Positions 54,363 through 63,921 of a DNA stretch of 64,000 nucleotides are shown here, in pieces (positions within the stretch are counted from its first letter, which is position 1; every line of letters starts with the position of its first letter). This DNA is from Pseudopedobacter beijingensis (GTDB lineage Bacteria > Bacteroidota > Bacteroidia > Sphingobacteriales > Sphingobacteriaceae): the NCBI RefSeq assembly GCF_042678145.1, contig NZ_JBHUDG010000050.1:1-64000 (forward strand). Direction: 5' to 3'. The notes under the pieces are model-generated. The model worked only from the letters and a program-made list of their open reading frames with translations. It ran no database searches and had not been told where the DNA came from. The position numbers were made by a program, and so were the translations under genes.

Positions 54363-57300
54363 TTAAAAAGTTGCATTAATACCAAATACTATTGTTCTGG
54401 CCATAGGATAGGCCGAGTAGTCAAAACCCGGAGTGGTTGGAACGTTATTCCTTACTGAAACTTCGGGATCCATTCCTGAATATTTTGTCCAGGTAATGAG
54501 GTTTTGCGCAGCTATATTCAGTTTCAGTTCACTCAAATACATCGATTTGATTATCCTTTTTGGAAACGAATAAGCCAGAGCTACCGTTTTCAAGCGTAAA
54601 AACGATCCATCTTCCAGAACTCTTGAAGAATATATACCTTGTGGTCCTTGACCTCCGGTACGGTAAGTCGTATTAGATGGGTTTTCAGGAGTCCACCTAT
54701 TACTGTATGAAGCGAACTGATTTAGATCCAGTGCTTTTGGTCCATTTCCATCAAAAATTAAACGGTTTGCATTAAAAATCTGATTCCCATAAGACCATTG
54801 AAAAAACACGTTGAGGTCGAAGTTTTTGTAAGAGAAATTATTATTGAAACCACCTGTATGTATAGGCAACGCCCGACCAATTACTGTCATGTCATTGGAG
54901 TTGATAACGCCATCTCCATTCAGATCTTTATACCTGATATCTCCCGGTTGGATATTATCTCTATCGGTAGCACTGGCATTACTTGGATATTCTTTTTTAA
55001 GAACATATTGCCCCGGGGCAGGATTATCAAAATGGTCAAGCTGATAGACACCGTCAAAAACATATCCATAAAACTGGCCCATAGGTTGTCCTACTCTGGC
55101 CAGATATAATGGGTTTCCGTTATATGTGGAAAAGAAGCTGACAGTGCTGAATAAATTCTTGTCGCCATTAGCCAGTTCCAGCACTTTACTATCGTTAAAA
55201 CTGATATTAAAATTGCTGGACCACGAGAAATCTTTTTTTCGGATGTTGCTGGTGTTTAAAGAAAATTCCATGCCCCTGTTCCTTACCGATCCTACATTCT
55301 TATAAGCCTGTAAATAGCCTGTGGTTGCCGGAAAATTGGCGTACAGCAATAAATCTTTAGTTGTTTTTGAATAAAAATCTACTGTAAGCTGGATTTTATC
55401 TTTAAAAAGCCCTAAATCCCATCCAATATCTGTTTGCGCGGTACTTTCCCATTTCAGATCGGTGTCGCCCAGATTAGTAGAAATAATCCCTCTTATTGGC
55501 TGCTGATTATTAAACGAATAAGAAGCTGAAGCCAGCATATTTAAACTTGACAGATACGCAAAATCAGCAATCCTGTTATTTCCCGTAAGCCCGTAGCTAA
55601 TTCTTAGTTTAGAATTGGATACTGCCGGAATATTTTTTATCAAGTCTTCTTCATGCATATTCCAGGCAAATGCGCCGGAAGGAAAATATCCCCACTGGTG
55701 ACCTTTGGCAAATTTAGAAGAACCATCTGCTCTGAAAGTCGCTGTAAGCAAATACTTAGACCTAAATCCATAATTTATCCTACCATAGAAAGATGCCAAC
55801 GTATTTCCTGTAGATAGGGCAATAGCGCTATATAAATCACCTGTTTCTAAACCAGACATACCTAATTCTTCCCTGTCTATATTTATCGCTCCATATCCAT
55901 ATTGGTCAACCTGGTTTTCCTGTATAGAAGTTCCTGCCATTGCAGTTAGCTTGTGGATTTTATTGTAAGTTTTGTTCCATGTCAAGGTATTTTGGTTAGA
56001 CCAATTGAAAGTGTCTGAGTAACGAATGTTTCCATTAACACCAAACTTATTGGACGGGTTTAACGATGAACCCTGTGTAGTATTGGAATTATAGAAAATG
56101 CTTCTACGCTGGTTGTTCCCTTTTGCGCTTCCGGTTATTCTTAATGTAAGCCCTTTGGCAATATCATATTTTATATAAGCGTTTGCTATCAGGTCTATAA
56201 TCCGGTTTCGGGTATAATCATTATTGCTGGTGATATATGGGTTTAACCGGATATCGGCAGTTTGGATATTTTCGGGGTCTACGATATCGTTCTCCAGATC
56301 GAAATTAGCATTGCCATTTACAGGCCTGTAGCCCCAGGTTCTGTATAATAAATAGGTTGAGGTATTTCCTTCACCTGCTGCAACTAATTGCCCATAATTT
56401 AAAAGGCTTCCGAAGTTAGCGTTAAATCCCGCTGATATTTTTTTACTGATGGTCTGGTCTAATGAAGCTCTGAACTGTGTGCGGTTAAATCCCGTATTAT
56501 TAATCACTCCCGGTTGTTTAAACAAAGAACCTGATACAGAATACTTCGTTTGAGGATTTCCGCCTCTGATAGCGAGGTTATGGTTTTGTACTACTGCTGT
56601 TCTAAGAATTTTCCCCTGCCAGTCTACGCCCTCAATGTTTTTATAATCATCCAGTGTCCTGTCGCTCAAATACCTGTTGGTTGCCCTGCTTTCGTTTAAT
56701 TCCAACTGGTATTTTACAAAGTCATAAGAAGACATCATCTCCATTTGCTTAGTTACGTTATGTACCCCAACAGAACTGTTAAATGTAACAATAGGCTTTC
56801 CTATCTTACCTTTTTTAGTTTCTATTACCACTACTCCGTTGGCTCCCCTTGCTCCGTAAACTGCTGTCGATGAAGCATCTTTCAAAATATTTAATATTTC
56901 TATATCATCCGGATTGATTGCTGCGCTTGACATATCTTCTACAGGAAACCCATCTATGACATATAAAGGAGCATTGGTTTGCGTTAATGAATTTGCTCCT
57001 CTTATTACAATATTCATTTCAGAACCTGGCTGTCCGTCATTTGCCGATACGCTTACGCCTGCAACCCGGCCTGCCAATGCTTCCATAAAGGATGGCACAG
57101 GAGCTTTTACTATATCTTTTACATTTACCTCGCTAACTGCTCCTGTAAGATCTTTGCGGGCAACTTCACCATATCCTATAACCACAATCTGGTTTAGCGC
57201 GGTACTTTGTTCTTTTAAAATGATATTGATAGATTTATCATTACCAACCTTACGTTCCTGAGAAGTAAAACCTATGAAAGAGTATACCAAAACACTTTCT

Positions 57301-57821
57301 GTGCTGTTTACCGTTATTTTATACGTTCCATTAGCATCTGTTACAGCACCTGTTTGAGCATTTTTCACCTTAACAGCTACCCCTGCCAGTGCTTCACCTT
57401 TTTCATCTGTAACTTTACCCGTCACCGGAATTGCCTTAGGTTGCCTGGGATCTTCTTCTCTTATTCTTGAAATAACAATGTTTTTGTCCACTATTTTATA
57501 AGTCAGACCTAAACCGCCCAGACTTTTGTTCATGGCTTCATCTATCGAAGCATTGAACAGATCTATTGATTGCACAACCTGATTTTTGACTGCTCCACCG
57601 GTAAACAAGATGTTATAACCACTTTGCTCCCTGATCTCTTTCAATACATCCATCAACAAGACATTCTTTTTGTTTATGTTTATTTTTTGGGCAAAACTTG
57701 AGGCGTTAACGTGTAAAAAACCAGTTAACAACAATATGAAAGCTAATTTCATGGTGAGGAATATTTTGAATAATGGCACATAGCGGTCTCCGCAAATGCA
57801 TTTTTTTATTTTTTTGTACAT
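54363..57821 (-). CDS. susC: SusC/RagA TonB-linked outer-membrane receptor
   Basis: An 1152-residue TonB-dependent transporter for oligosaccharides. A signal peptide (LAFILLLTGFLHVNASSFAQ) is followed by an STN domain (about 50-115), a CarboxypepD-like domain (VTGKVTDEKGEALAGVAVKV), the plug domain (SSTAVYGARGANGVVVIETK) and a long 22-strand-type barrel. The STN domain signals to a FecR-type anti-sigma factor, which is encoded 111 bp upstream. The long N-terminus (MYKKIKKCI) is common in Sphingobacteria; an internal ATG at 57752 would still leave a signal peptide. Confidence 0.96.
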   Translation of the reverse strand: MYKKIKKCICGDRYVPLFKIFLTMKLAFILLLTGFLHVNASSFAQKININKKNVLLMDVLKEIREQSGYNILFTGGAVKNQVVQSIDLFNASIDEAMNKSLGGLGLTYKIVDKNIVISRIREEDPRQPKAIPVTGKVTDEKGEALAGVAVKVKNAQTGAVTDANGTYKITVNSTESVLVYSFIGFTSQERKVGNDKSINIILKEQSTALNQIVVIGYGEVARKDLTGAVSEVNVKDIVKAPVPSFMEALAGRVAGVSVSANDGQPGSEMNIVIRGANSLTQTNAPLYVIDGFPVEDMSSAAINPDDIEILNILKDASSTAVYGARGANGVVVIETKKGKIGKPIVTFNSSVGVHNVTKQMEMMSSYDFVKYQLELNESRATNRYLSDRTLDDYKNIEGVDWQGKILRTAVVQNHNLAIRGGNPQTKYSVSGSLFKQPGVINNTGFNRTQFRASLDQTISKKISAGFNANFGSLLNYGQLVAAGEGNTSTYLLYRTWGYRPVNGNANFDLENDIVDPENIQTADIRLNPYITSNNDYTRNRIIDLIANAYIKYDIAKGLTLRITGSAKGNNQRRSIFYNSNTTQGSSLNPSNKFGVNGNIRYSDTFNWSNQNTLTWNKTYNKIHKLTAMAGTSIQENQVDQYGYGAINIDREELGMSGLETGDLYSAIALSTGNTLASFYGRINYGFRSKYLLTATFRADGSSKFAKGHQWGYFPSGAFAWNMHEEDLIKNIPAVSNSKLRISYGLTGNNRIADFAYLSSLNMLASASYSFNNQQPIRGIISTNLGDTDLKWESTAQTDIGWDLGLFKDKIQLTVDFYSKTTKDLLLYANFPATTGYLQAYKNVGSVRNRGMEFSLNTSNIRKKDFSWSSNFNISFNDSKVLELANGDKNLFSTVSFFSTYNGNPLYLARVGQPMGQFYGYVFDGVYQLDHFDNPAPGQYVLKKEYPSNASATDRDNIQPGDIRYKDLNGDGVINSNDMTVIGRALPIHTGGFNNNFSYKNFDLNVFFQWSYGNQIFNANRLIFDGNGPKALDLNQFASYSNRWTPENPSNTTYRTGGQGPQGIYSSRVLEDGSFLRLKTVALAYSFPKRIIKSMYLSELKLNIAAQNLITWTKYSGMDPEVSVRNNVPTTPGFDYSAYPMARTIVFGINATF

Positions 57822-57932
57822 TTGATTGTTAGGTTTTTAATTAAGATTGTCTACAAAACTTTTATTAACGGCTTAACATGATATCAGGGACGGTCGCAAC
57901 GTTCCTGATAATTTGTTTGCCTAATGTTCTTT

Positions 57933-59117
57933 TCAGGGCATAACAACTACCTTTCTACGTTTTTTATTTGGTTCTTCGGTTATTTTAAAATGTACTCCTC
58001 CAGTCAATTCTATGGTACTTAACAGTTTCTCTATATTTTCGAATCTTGAAACCGTACCTATAAAAACTTCATTTTCTATTTTCCCCTGGTATTCAACTTC
58101 AATGTTATACCAACGGCTTACCATATTCATGACTGTTTTTATATCCAGATTGTTAAACATGAAATATCCATTCTTCCATGCCATTGCTTCTTCTATATCC
58201 ACATCCGAAATATTTATTCCTGTCTGGTCTTTAAGCGTGAATGCCTGTTGGCCTGGCTTTAATAATTTTGCCGATTTTTCCCTTGATATTGAAACCAATC
58301 CTTCTGTAAGTGTAGTTTTCGTGAAATTATCGTTAGAATAGGCACTAATATTAAATTTGGTACCTAAAACTTTGATTTCCGAATCTTTTGCCTTCACTAC
58401 AAAAGGCTTTTCTCTGTTTTTTGCGACTTCAAAATAAGCTTCGCCATCCAGTTCTACCAAACGTTGGTTACCAATAAAGGCAATAGGATATTTTAAAGAT
58501 GATTCAGCATTTAACCAAACTCTAGTACCATCAGGAAGATTAATTTGGGAAAGCTGTCCATTTGGGGTACTGATGGTATTAAACTTATTTTCTTTTGTAT
58601 CGAAGAACGTACTTTCACCTGCTGTGTATACAATAGTCCCATCTGCTTTCTTCTCTATCTTTGTACCGTTTTCTTCTGCTACCATTCCGGATTGAATGTC
58701 TTGCAATTTCACTTTCTTACCATCAGACAAAGTCAGCATTACAGCATTTTCAATTGAGTCTGTTAATTTGTTGCTGACATATATATTTTCTTCTGTGGCT
58801 GTTTTATGATCTTGAACGTAGTAAATAGCATATATTCCAACAATCAATAAAACAGCGGCCGCAACATATTTATAAGGCAATAATCTTCTTAGCTTAGGAC
58901 GTACTGTATCTTTTCTTAGTTTCGACAATACATTCTGTTCCATCTTATTCCCTATTTCAGCAATCTTTTGTTCAGATAAGCTATCAAGTACATTTTCTCG
59001 GGTATCAAAAAAATTATAGTATTTCTCTAAAAAAGCTTTTTCTTCTTCAGATGCCTTCCCTTCCAAATAATTTTTAATTATTTGCTTTAAGTCTGATTGC
59101 ATGTTGTATTTAGCCAT
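57933..59117 (-). CDS. fecR: FecR-type anti-sigma factor
   Basis: A 394-residue single-pass inner-membrane protein. The cytoplasmic part (1-80) would bind an ECF sigma factor; the membrane segment is about 84-101 (YVAAAVLLIVGIYAIYYV); the periplasmic FecR domain carries STPNGQLSQINLPDGTRVWL, VELDGEAYFEVAKN and LGTKFNISAYS; a DUF4974 secretin-like domain ends it (TVMNMVSRWYNIEVEYQGK). It probably passes the SusC STN signal inwards. The ECF sigma gene that normally precedes fecR is not present in the 468 bp upstream. Confidence 0.95.
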   Translation of the reverse strand: MAKYNMQSDLKQIIKNYLEGKASEEEKAFLEKYYNFFDTRENVLDSLSEQKIAEIGNKMEQNVLSKLRKDTVRPKLRRLLPYKYVAAAVLLIVGIYAIYYVQDHKTATEENIYVSNKLTDSIENAVMLTLSDGKKVKLQDIQSGMVAEENGTKIEKKADGTIVYTAGESTFFDTKENKFNTISTPNGQLSQINLPDGTRVWLNAESSLKYPIAFIGNQRLVELDGEAYFEVAKNREKPFVVKAKDSEIKVLGTKFNISAYSNDNFTKTTLTEGLVSISREKSAKLLKPGQQAFTLKDQTGINISDVDIEEAMAWKNGYFMFNNLDIKTVMNMVSRWYNIEVEYQGKIENEVFIGTVSRFENIEKLLSTIELTGGVHFKITEEPNKKRRKVVVMP

Positions 59118-59584
59118 TTTTAGAGTTTATCATTATTATGTACCCAAAGTTGCAATAAGTCCCAAATTTTTTTGACTTTTTTATTTTTACCCGATTTCGT
59201 TCCGGTTTATCTTCATTTGGTTAATCATTTCCTTTCTTTTTTCTACGTCATCTCAACCGTAAGAGAGAGATCTCTGTGTTTATTGGCAGAACTTAAATAC
59301 CATATCGCTTTCGAATATTGATGTTTCTGCTTCTACTACGGAGATCTTTCCTCCTCCACCATCAAAAATTAAAGCCATTGCAAACTTGTTATAAAAGCAA
59401 CCTCTAAAAACACTTTAAGTTTACATAGGGTCTTCTTTCAGAAAGACCCCACTTGGACAGTGATAAGAAACTCAGATAACAATAAATGTAAACATCAATA
59501 AACTAGTCCCTCCTTCCGAGCAGCGGTCTCTCGAAGAGAACGCTGAGATAAAACAAATACTGCTTTTCCGTTAACCGGCTCCTA
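59118..59584. repeat. Intergenic region upstream of fecR with palindromic repeats
   Basis: No gene or sigma-factor remnant was recognised. Repeats are CGTCATCTCAACCGTAAG followed by AGAGAGATCTCTG (59246-59276), a hairpin GGGTCTT / AAGACCC (59428-59448) and a hairpin AGCGGTCTCT / AGAGAACGCT with loop CGA (59522-59544). All resemble the REP-like 'TCATTTCGACCGTAG' family of this genus. Confidence 0.6.
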
Positions 59585-62230
59585 TTATAACCCTAACCTT
59601 CCCAAGTACCAATTCAGTACATTTTCTCTTAGTTCCATTCCTTTTGCGTCCTGAGGAATTAATCGGTAATTTTCGTCAAATTCACGTACAAGAGTTCCAA
59701 ATCTTTCGGGATAATATTCCAACATATTTTTGGTTCCCAGAGATTTACCTATTGAGTTTGGTAGAATAACATTGTTTTTCTTCACTTTTAGTTCTGATGT
59801 AAAGCGCTCCAATCGCTTAAATTTTTCGGACATTCCGTCATTTATCAATTTCTCCAGCTGTGTATCACCTTCATTATATAATATACTTATCTCTGTCTTA
59901 TCTGTACACAAAGTTTCCGGAAGAGAAATAACCAGGCTTAAATCATCTCCCCTATATTTCCATCCCTGATTTTCTGTATTAAAAACCTGTCTATCCAGAT
60001 TTTTTCCATTAACCAGTACAGATTTTGGAGCCACAGAACCATACAATACCACTTCATAAGTTTTATTCTTCAGCATTCCTTTATAACTTCCTTCTCTTGG
60101 GGATATGGTGATGTTCATAGAATTTTGTTTTTTACTGGTACTAATGGAAGTATAAGCATATTCTGTTTCGTACTTTTTATCATCACCATTATCTTCATAT
60201 AATCTTGTCTGATAATTTCCACCGGGAAAAACTCCTAATGTAATTTTACCTGAATTATCCTGAAGATTTGTAACATCGCGATACATAGGAATAACTGCAC
60301 CTGCTTTGATATAAATAGGATATTCATCTAAAGAAAATGCTCTTTCTACAACTTGGCCACCTTTCAATAAAGTACCTGTATGCCATTCGTACCAATCTGT
60401 GCCTTTTGGCAACCACACTTTTGCTTTAGTATAATCATCCTTCATTGGAGTACTTATAGGTGCAATTAACATATCGTCCCCAAACTGGTACTGATTTTCA
60501 AAAGTATAGGCCTCTTCATCATTTGGATAATCATAATACATTGGCCTGCATAGCGAAATTCCTGTGTCATATGTTTTTCGCGCCATGGTGTAGATGTAGG
60601 GAACAAGCTGGTAGCGCAAATGAATAGCCTTATACTGCGCATCAAAATATTCTCCTCTGAAATTCCACATTTCTTTATTAAGGAATGAGGACTTTGTAGA
60701 GTGAGTTCTAAAAATAGGACTTAAAGCTCCGTATTGTATCCAACGGGTATATAATTCCTGATCCAATATACGGTTTGAGTTTTTAGGAAAAATATGCCCT
60801 CCTATATCATGACTCCAATACCCATATAAAACATTAGAGGCACTATTGGTGAAATAAGGCTGATAAGCCAGTGATGCCCAGGATATTCGTGTATCTCCTG
60901 AAAATCCAATCTGGTAACGGTGATTTCCCAAGCCTCCCCAACGGTGAAATATCATAGGGCGCTTGTCTCCACAGCGTTCCATATCACTAAAAAAAGTATA
61001 ATTTAACCACCATGTATTGCTCAAGCCCTTAAATTCTTTATCTTCCAGCCATTGTTGCCAGTCTAACCACCAAAAACTCACACCTTCTTTCTGCATTGGA
61101 TTTAGTACAACATCGAACAGGTTATTCATAAATTTTTTGCTCGAACCTAAAAATGGAATAAACTTTTTTTGAGTTGTATCAAAATCCATCTTCTTTACAA
61201 ATTCACTATACTGGATTTCATGAGGTCCAATTCCTGAGGCAGGATGCAGATTGAGTGTTGTTTTTAATTTTTTACTTGTAGCCCATTCCAAAAACTTCGG
61301 CGGGTCAGGGAAAAGATTTTTGTTCCAGGTCCAGCCCGTCCACATCTTCGGTTCACCAAACTCGTCCGGCTCTGCCGATACCCCACCTTTATCCGCAAGA
61401 TGCCAATCCATGTCTATAACCAGAACATCTAATGGAATATTAAATTTTTCAAAATTTGAAACGAGTTTTTTCAATTCGGCATCTGAATAACTCCAATAAC
61501 GAGACCACCAATAACCAAAAGCATAACGAGGCGGTAAAGGAACTTTTCCTCCTATTTTTGTATAATCAGCCAGTGCCTGCTTATAATTATTGCCATAAGC
61601 CATAAAATACCAGTCCTGAGCGCCGTCATTCTGTCTTTTTTGTGCCCATGCCCATTCCGAATTATCAAATAAAAGCGATTGACTATCATCTAAAAAAAAC
61701 CAGCCATCACGTGATAATATGCCATCTTCCAATGTTAGCTTTTCCCCCGTAACTGTATGGATATCGCCATCGTACTTGTCCAATGTACGCGATGTTCCTT
61801 TTAGGTTGTTTTGCTGTACATCTCCGGGTTTCCATGAAATGGGCTTTTGTCCTTTTGCAAAATATCTGATGGACAAATTGTTAACATTAAACTTTCCTGA
61901 TCCCGATTTATAGCTTAATTCTACCTCTGCAGTTTTTATTCTAAACCAGCCTGCAGATTTGCTTACTGTATATTTTACCTGTGGCAGGTTTCTATTGACA
62001 ACGGTAAATGAGGCATTATCAACAAATTTTCCGGTATTATCCCATTCCATGCGAATGAGACGAGGCGTTAGTACCGTAAATCTCACCTGTTTTTCCGGCA
62101 TTACGACAGAACCATTATCTGATACGATTTGCTTGCTTCCTGAATATATTTTGGAAGTATTTGCAAAAAGTTCGGCTCTGCATAATATTAAAGAAAAACA
62201 GAAAAGAATATGCAAATAAAATTTAGTCAT
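59585..62230 (-). CDS. Glycoside hydrolase family 31
   Basis: An 881-residue exported alpha-glycosidase (signal LHILFCFSLILCRAELFA). An N-terminal beta-sandwich leads to the (beta/alpha)8 barrel: PPRYAFGYWWSRYWSY, DVLVIDMDWH, nucleophile Asp390 in WWLDWQQW, acid/base Asp446 in GFSGDTRISW, then SHDIGGH. The residues fit GH31, which includes alpha-glucosidases, alpha-xylosidases and alpha-N-acetylgalactosaminidases; the exact specificity cannot be read. It lies 467 bp upstream of fecR and just after the BNR lipoprotein gene. Confidence 0.93.
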   Translation of the reverse strand: MTKFYLHILFCFSLILCRAELFANTSKIYSGSKQIVSDNGSVVMPEKQVRFTVLTPRLIRMEWDNTGKFVDNASFTVVNRNLPQVKYTVSKSAGWFRIKTAEVELSYKSGSGKFNVNNLSIRYFAKGQKPISWKPGDVQQNNLKGTSRTLDKYDGDIHTVTGEKLTLEDGILSRDGWFFLDDSQSLLFDNSEWAWAQKRQNDGAQDWYFMAYGNNYKQALADYTKIGGKVPLPPRYAFGYWWSRYWSYSDAELKKLVSNFEKFNIPLDVLVIDMDWHLADKGGVSAEPDEFGEPKMWTGWTWNKNLFPDPPKFLEWATSKKLKTTLNLHPASGIGPHEIQYSEFVKKMDFDTTQKKFIPFLGSSKKFMNNLFDVVLNPMQKEGVSFWWLDWQQWLEDKEFKGLSNTWWLNYTFFSDMERCGDKRPMIFHRWGGLGNHRYQIGFSGDTRISWASLAYQPYFTNSASNVLYGYWSHDIGGHIFPKNSNRILDQELYTRWIQYGALSPIFRTHSTKSSFLNKEMWNFRGEYFDAQYKAIHLRYQLVPYIYTMARKTYDTGISLCRPMYYDYPNDEEAYTFENQYQFGDDMLIAPISTPMKDDYTKAKVWLPKGTDWYEWHTGTLLKGGQVVERAFSLDEYPIYIKAGAVIPMYRDVTNLQDNSGKITLGVFPGGNYQTRLYEDNGDDKKYETEYAYTSISTSKKQNSMNITISPREGSYKGMLKNKTYEVVLYGSVAPKSVLVNGKNLDRQVFNTENQGWKYRGDDLSLVISLPETLCTDKTEISILYNEGDTQLEKLINDGMSEKFKRLERFTSELKVKKNNVILPNSIGKSLGTKNMLEYYPERFGTLVREFDENYRLIPQDAKGMELRENVLNWYLGRLGL

Positions 62231-62254
62231 GTTGTTTAAATTTGATGGTTTATT

Positions 62255-62345
62255 TTAAAACCACAGAAGGCGCCAAGGTTTTCACAAAGAGCACTAAGTT
62301 TTTTACTCTGCGTACTTTGTGCATTCTTTGTACACTTTGCGGTTA
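62255..62345. repeat. Intergenic repeat, ACCACAAAGGCGC type, copy 1
   Basis: TTAAAACCACAGAAGGCGCC, AAGGTTTTCACAAAGAGCAC and a rightward arm CTTTGTGCATTCTTTGTACA, CTTTGCGGTTAA form a large imperfect palindrome. A second copy of the left half lies at 63875-63921, on the other side of the BNR lipoprotein gene. Confidence 0.75.
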
Positions 62346-62462
62346 ACTTTATTTTAAAAATGAAACAGAAAGTATCTCCATATCAAAGCTTTGAGCAAGA
62401 AAGTCCCGGCCTGATTGATAAAACAGGTTTCCTTTTTGCAAATACGCCGATACTTTTATCTA

Positions 62463-63734
62463 TTAGATGGCTTCTATCAGATTCTTTACCGGAATTCTTG
62501 TAATCTCTACATCTTCCTTATTGGTTGCATAAGCTACATAAAGATTATTTTTCCATATAAAATTTCCCGGATAGCTATAACCTTCGGTTTTACTAATACC
62601 CTCATACCTTCTGGGTTGTGGTATATCTCTCAATAAGAATGATTTATCAAACAACTTTCCGTCTTTACTAATGGTTACTGTTATAGGAACCCGTCTGCGT
62701 GTTGGCACCGGATTATTTACAAAAAAGGCAACAGACTCGTTAAGGTTACCTGCACATTGCATAGAATCCGAATCGGGAATGTTGGTTAATACGGGTTTAG
62801 ACCATGTTGTACCGTTGTCTTTACTGATTGCGGCCAACAGTTTCCAGGTTCTTGTGTTTGCCTCGAAACTTAAATCTCTGAACAACATTACCAATGTCCC
62901 ATCTTTTCTTCTATACCAGCTTGCTTCTATAGGCCTGGCTACTTTTTCTTTTCCGTTATCATTATAACCGGGTAAATCAGGAAGAAAACCTTGTTTCCAG
63001 TCAGAAAGCCCGTCCTTAGAATCAGAATACATAATTCTTGTTACTCTTACTTGTGCATTTTCTCCAGTTCCTAAACCATGGCATACCATGATAAACCTTC
63101 CGTTTGGTAGCCTTCTGGCACTTTCACTTGGAGCTGCATTTTCAATTAAAATTTTAGGCACCGACCAATTAATACCATCGGTAGTTGTGCAACCCTCTGT
63201 GTCGGCTGTTTTGCTGGTTTTGTGTCCGGCCAAAAGTAAACAAGTTAGCTGTTTTCCATCGGTTAACCAACCACCACTGGCTCTTTTTGGCGGACCAACC
63301 TGTATTGGAGCAACCCAATTTACACCATCTTCTGAATAGCTATAGTACACATACGACTCATCACTGGGTTCATGTATAGGATGCCCAACCCAGGTTGCAT
63401 ATAATTTCCCCTTAAATTCAACCAGTTGCGGGTGGTTATTGAATTTCATATCCAAAGGTTTATCGGGCCTGAAAATAGTAATCTGCTCAGTGCCACTTAC
63501 ATAGTCCAATCCAAGATCATCGGGTCTGCTTTGGTTAAATAGATTATTGCTTATTCTTACTTCGGGATCCAGATCTACAGGAGTTGGCGCGATTTTATTT
63601 TCTGTATTATTCAGTATATCATGCTTTTTTGCGCATGCCAATAAGCTGTTACCTGCAGTGAATACTAAAGTAGATACTGCAACTTTCTTGATAAACGATC
63701 TTCTGTTTTCGCTATCGTTAATGCCTTCTTTCAT
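62463..63734 (-). CDS. Tat-exported BNR-repeat (sialidase-like) lipoprotein
   Basis: A 423-residue protein with a twin-arginine signal (NRRSFIKK, residues 10-17) and a lipobox at LLAC (Cys34), so it is exported folded and lipidated. The rest is a beta-propeller with Asp-box repeats (SEDGVNWV, TTDGINWSV, SKDNGTTWSK), as in sialidase-like BNR proteins. The arginine triad of true sialidases is not obvious. It is the most upstream gene of the polysaccharide locus, about 230 bp from the GH31 gene. Confidence 0.8.
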   Translation of the reverse strand: MKEGINDSENRRSFIKKVAVSTLVFTAGNSLLACAKKHDILNNTENKIAPTPVDLDPEVRISNNLFNQSRPDDLGLDYVSGTEQITIFRPDKPLDMKFNNHPQLVEFKGKLYATWVGHPIHEPSDESYVYYSYSEDGVNWVAPIQVGPPKRASGGWLTDGKQLTCLLLAGHKTSKTADTEGCTTTDGINWSVPKILIENAAPSESARRLPNGRFIMVCHGLGTGENAQVRVTRIMYSDSKDGLSDWKQGFLPDLPGYNDNGKEKVARPIEASWYRRKDGTLVMLFRDLSFEANTRTWKLLAAISKDNGTTWSKPVLTNIPDSDSMQCAGNLNESVAFFVNNPVPTRRRVPITVTISKDGKLFDKSFLLRDIPQPRRYEGISKTEGYSYPGNFIWKNNLYVAYATNKEDVEITRIPVKNLIEAI

Positions 63735-63874
63735 TATTAATTTATAATTGTTGTTTATAAAATAAATCGGTTTCTAAAAGCTCATTTTATTTTTGCCTTT
63801 ATAACATTGTACCGGTAACCTTAAAAAGTCCCAAAACAAAAAAGAGAAAAGTTAATAAACCTGAGTTCGATTAT

Positions 63875-63921
63875 TTTAAAACCGCAAAGGGCGCTAAGGC
63901 TTTCACAAAGAATACGAAGTT
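63875..63921. repeat. Intergenic repeat, ACCACAAAGGCGC type, copy 2
   Basis: TTAAAACCGCAAAGGGCGCT followed by AAGGCTTTCACAAAGAATAC repeats the left half of the 62255 element. From here to the window end I see no gene. Confidence 0.7.

Noticed and set aside
41265..63734. Firm call of a sialic-acid utilisation locus
   Set aside because: The sialidase and acetylesterase names rest on broad families, and no sialic-acid catabolic or uptake gene is in the window.
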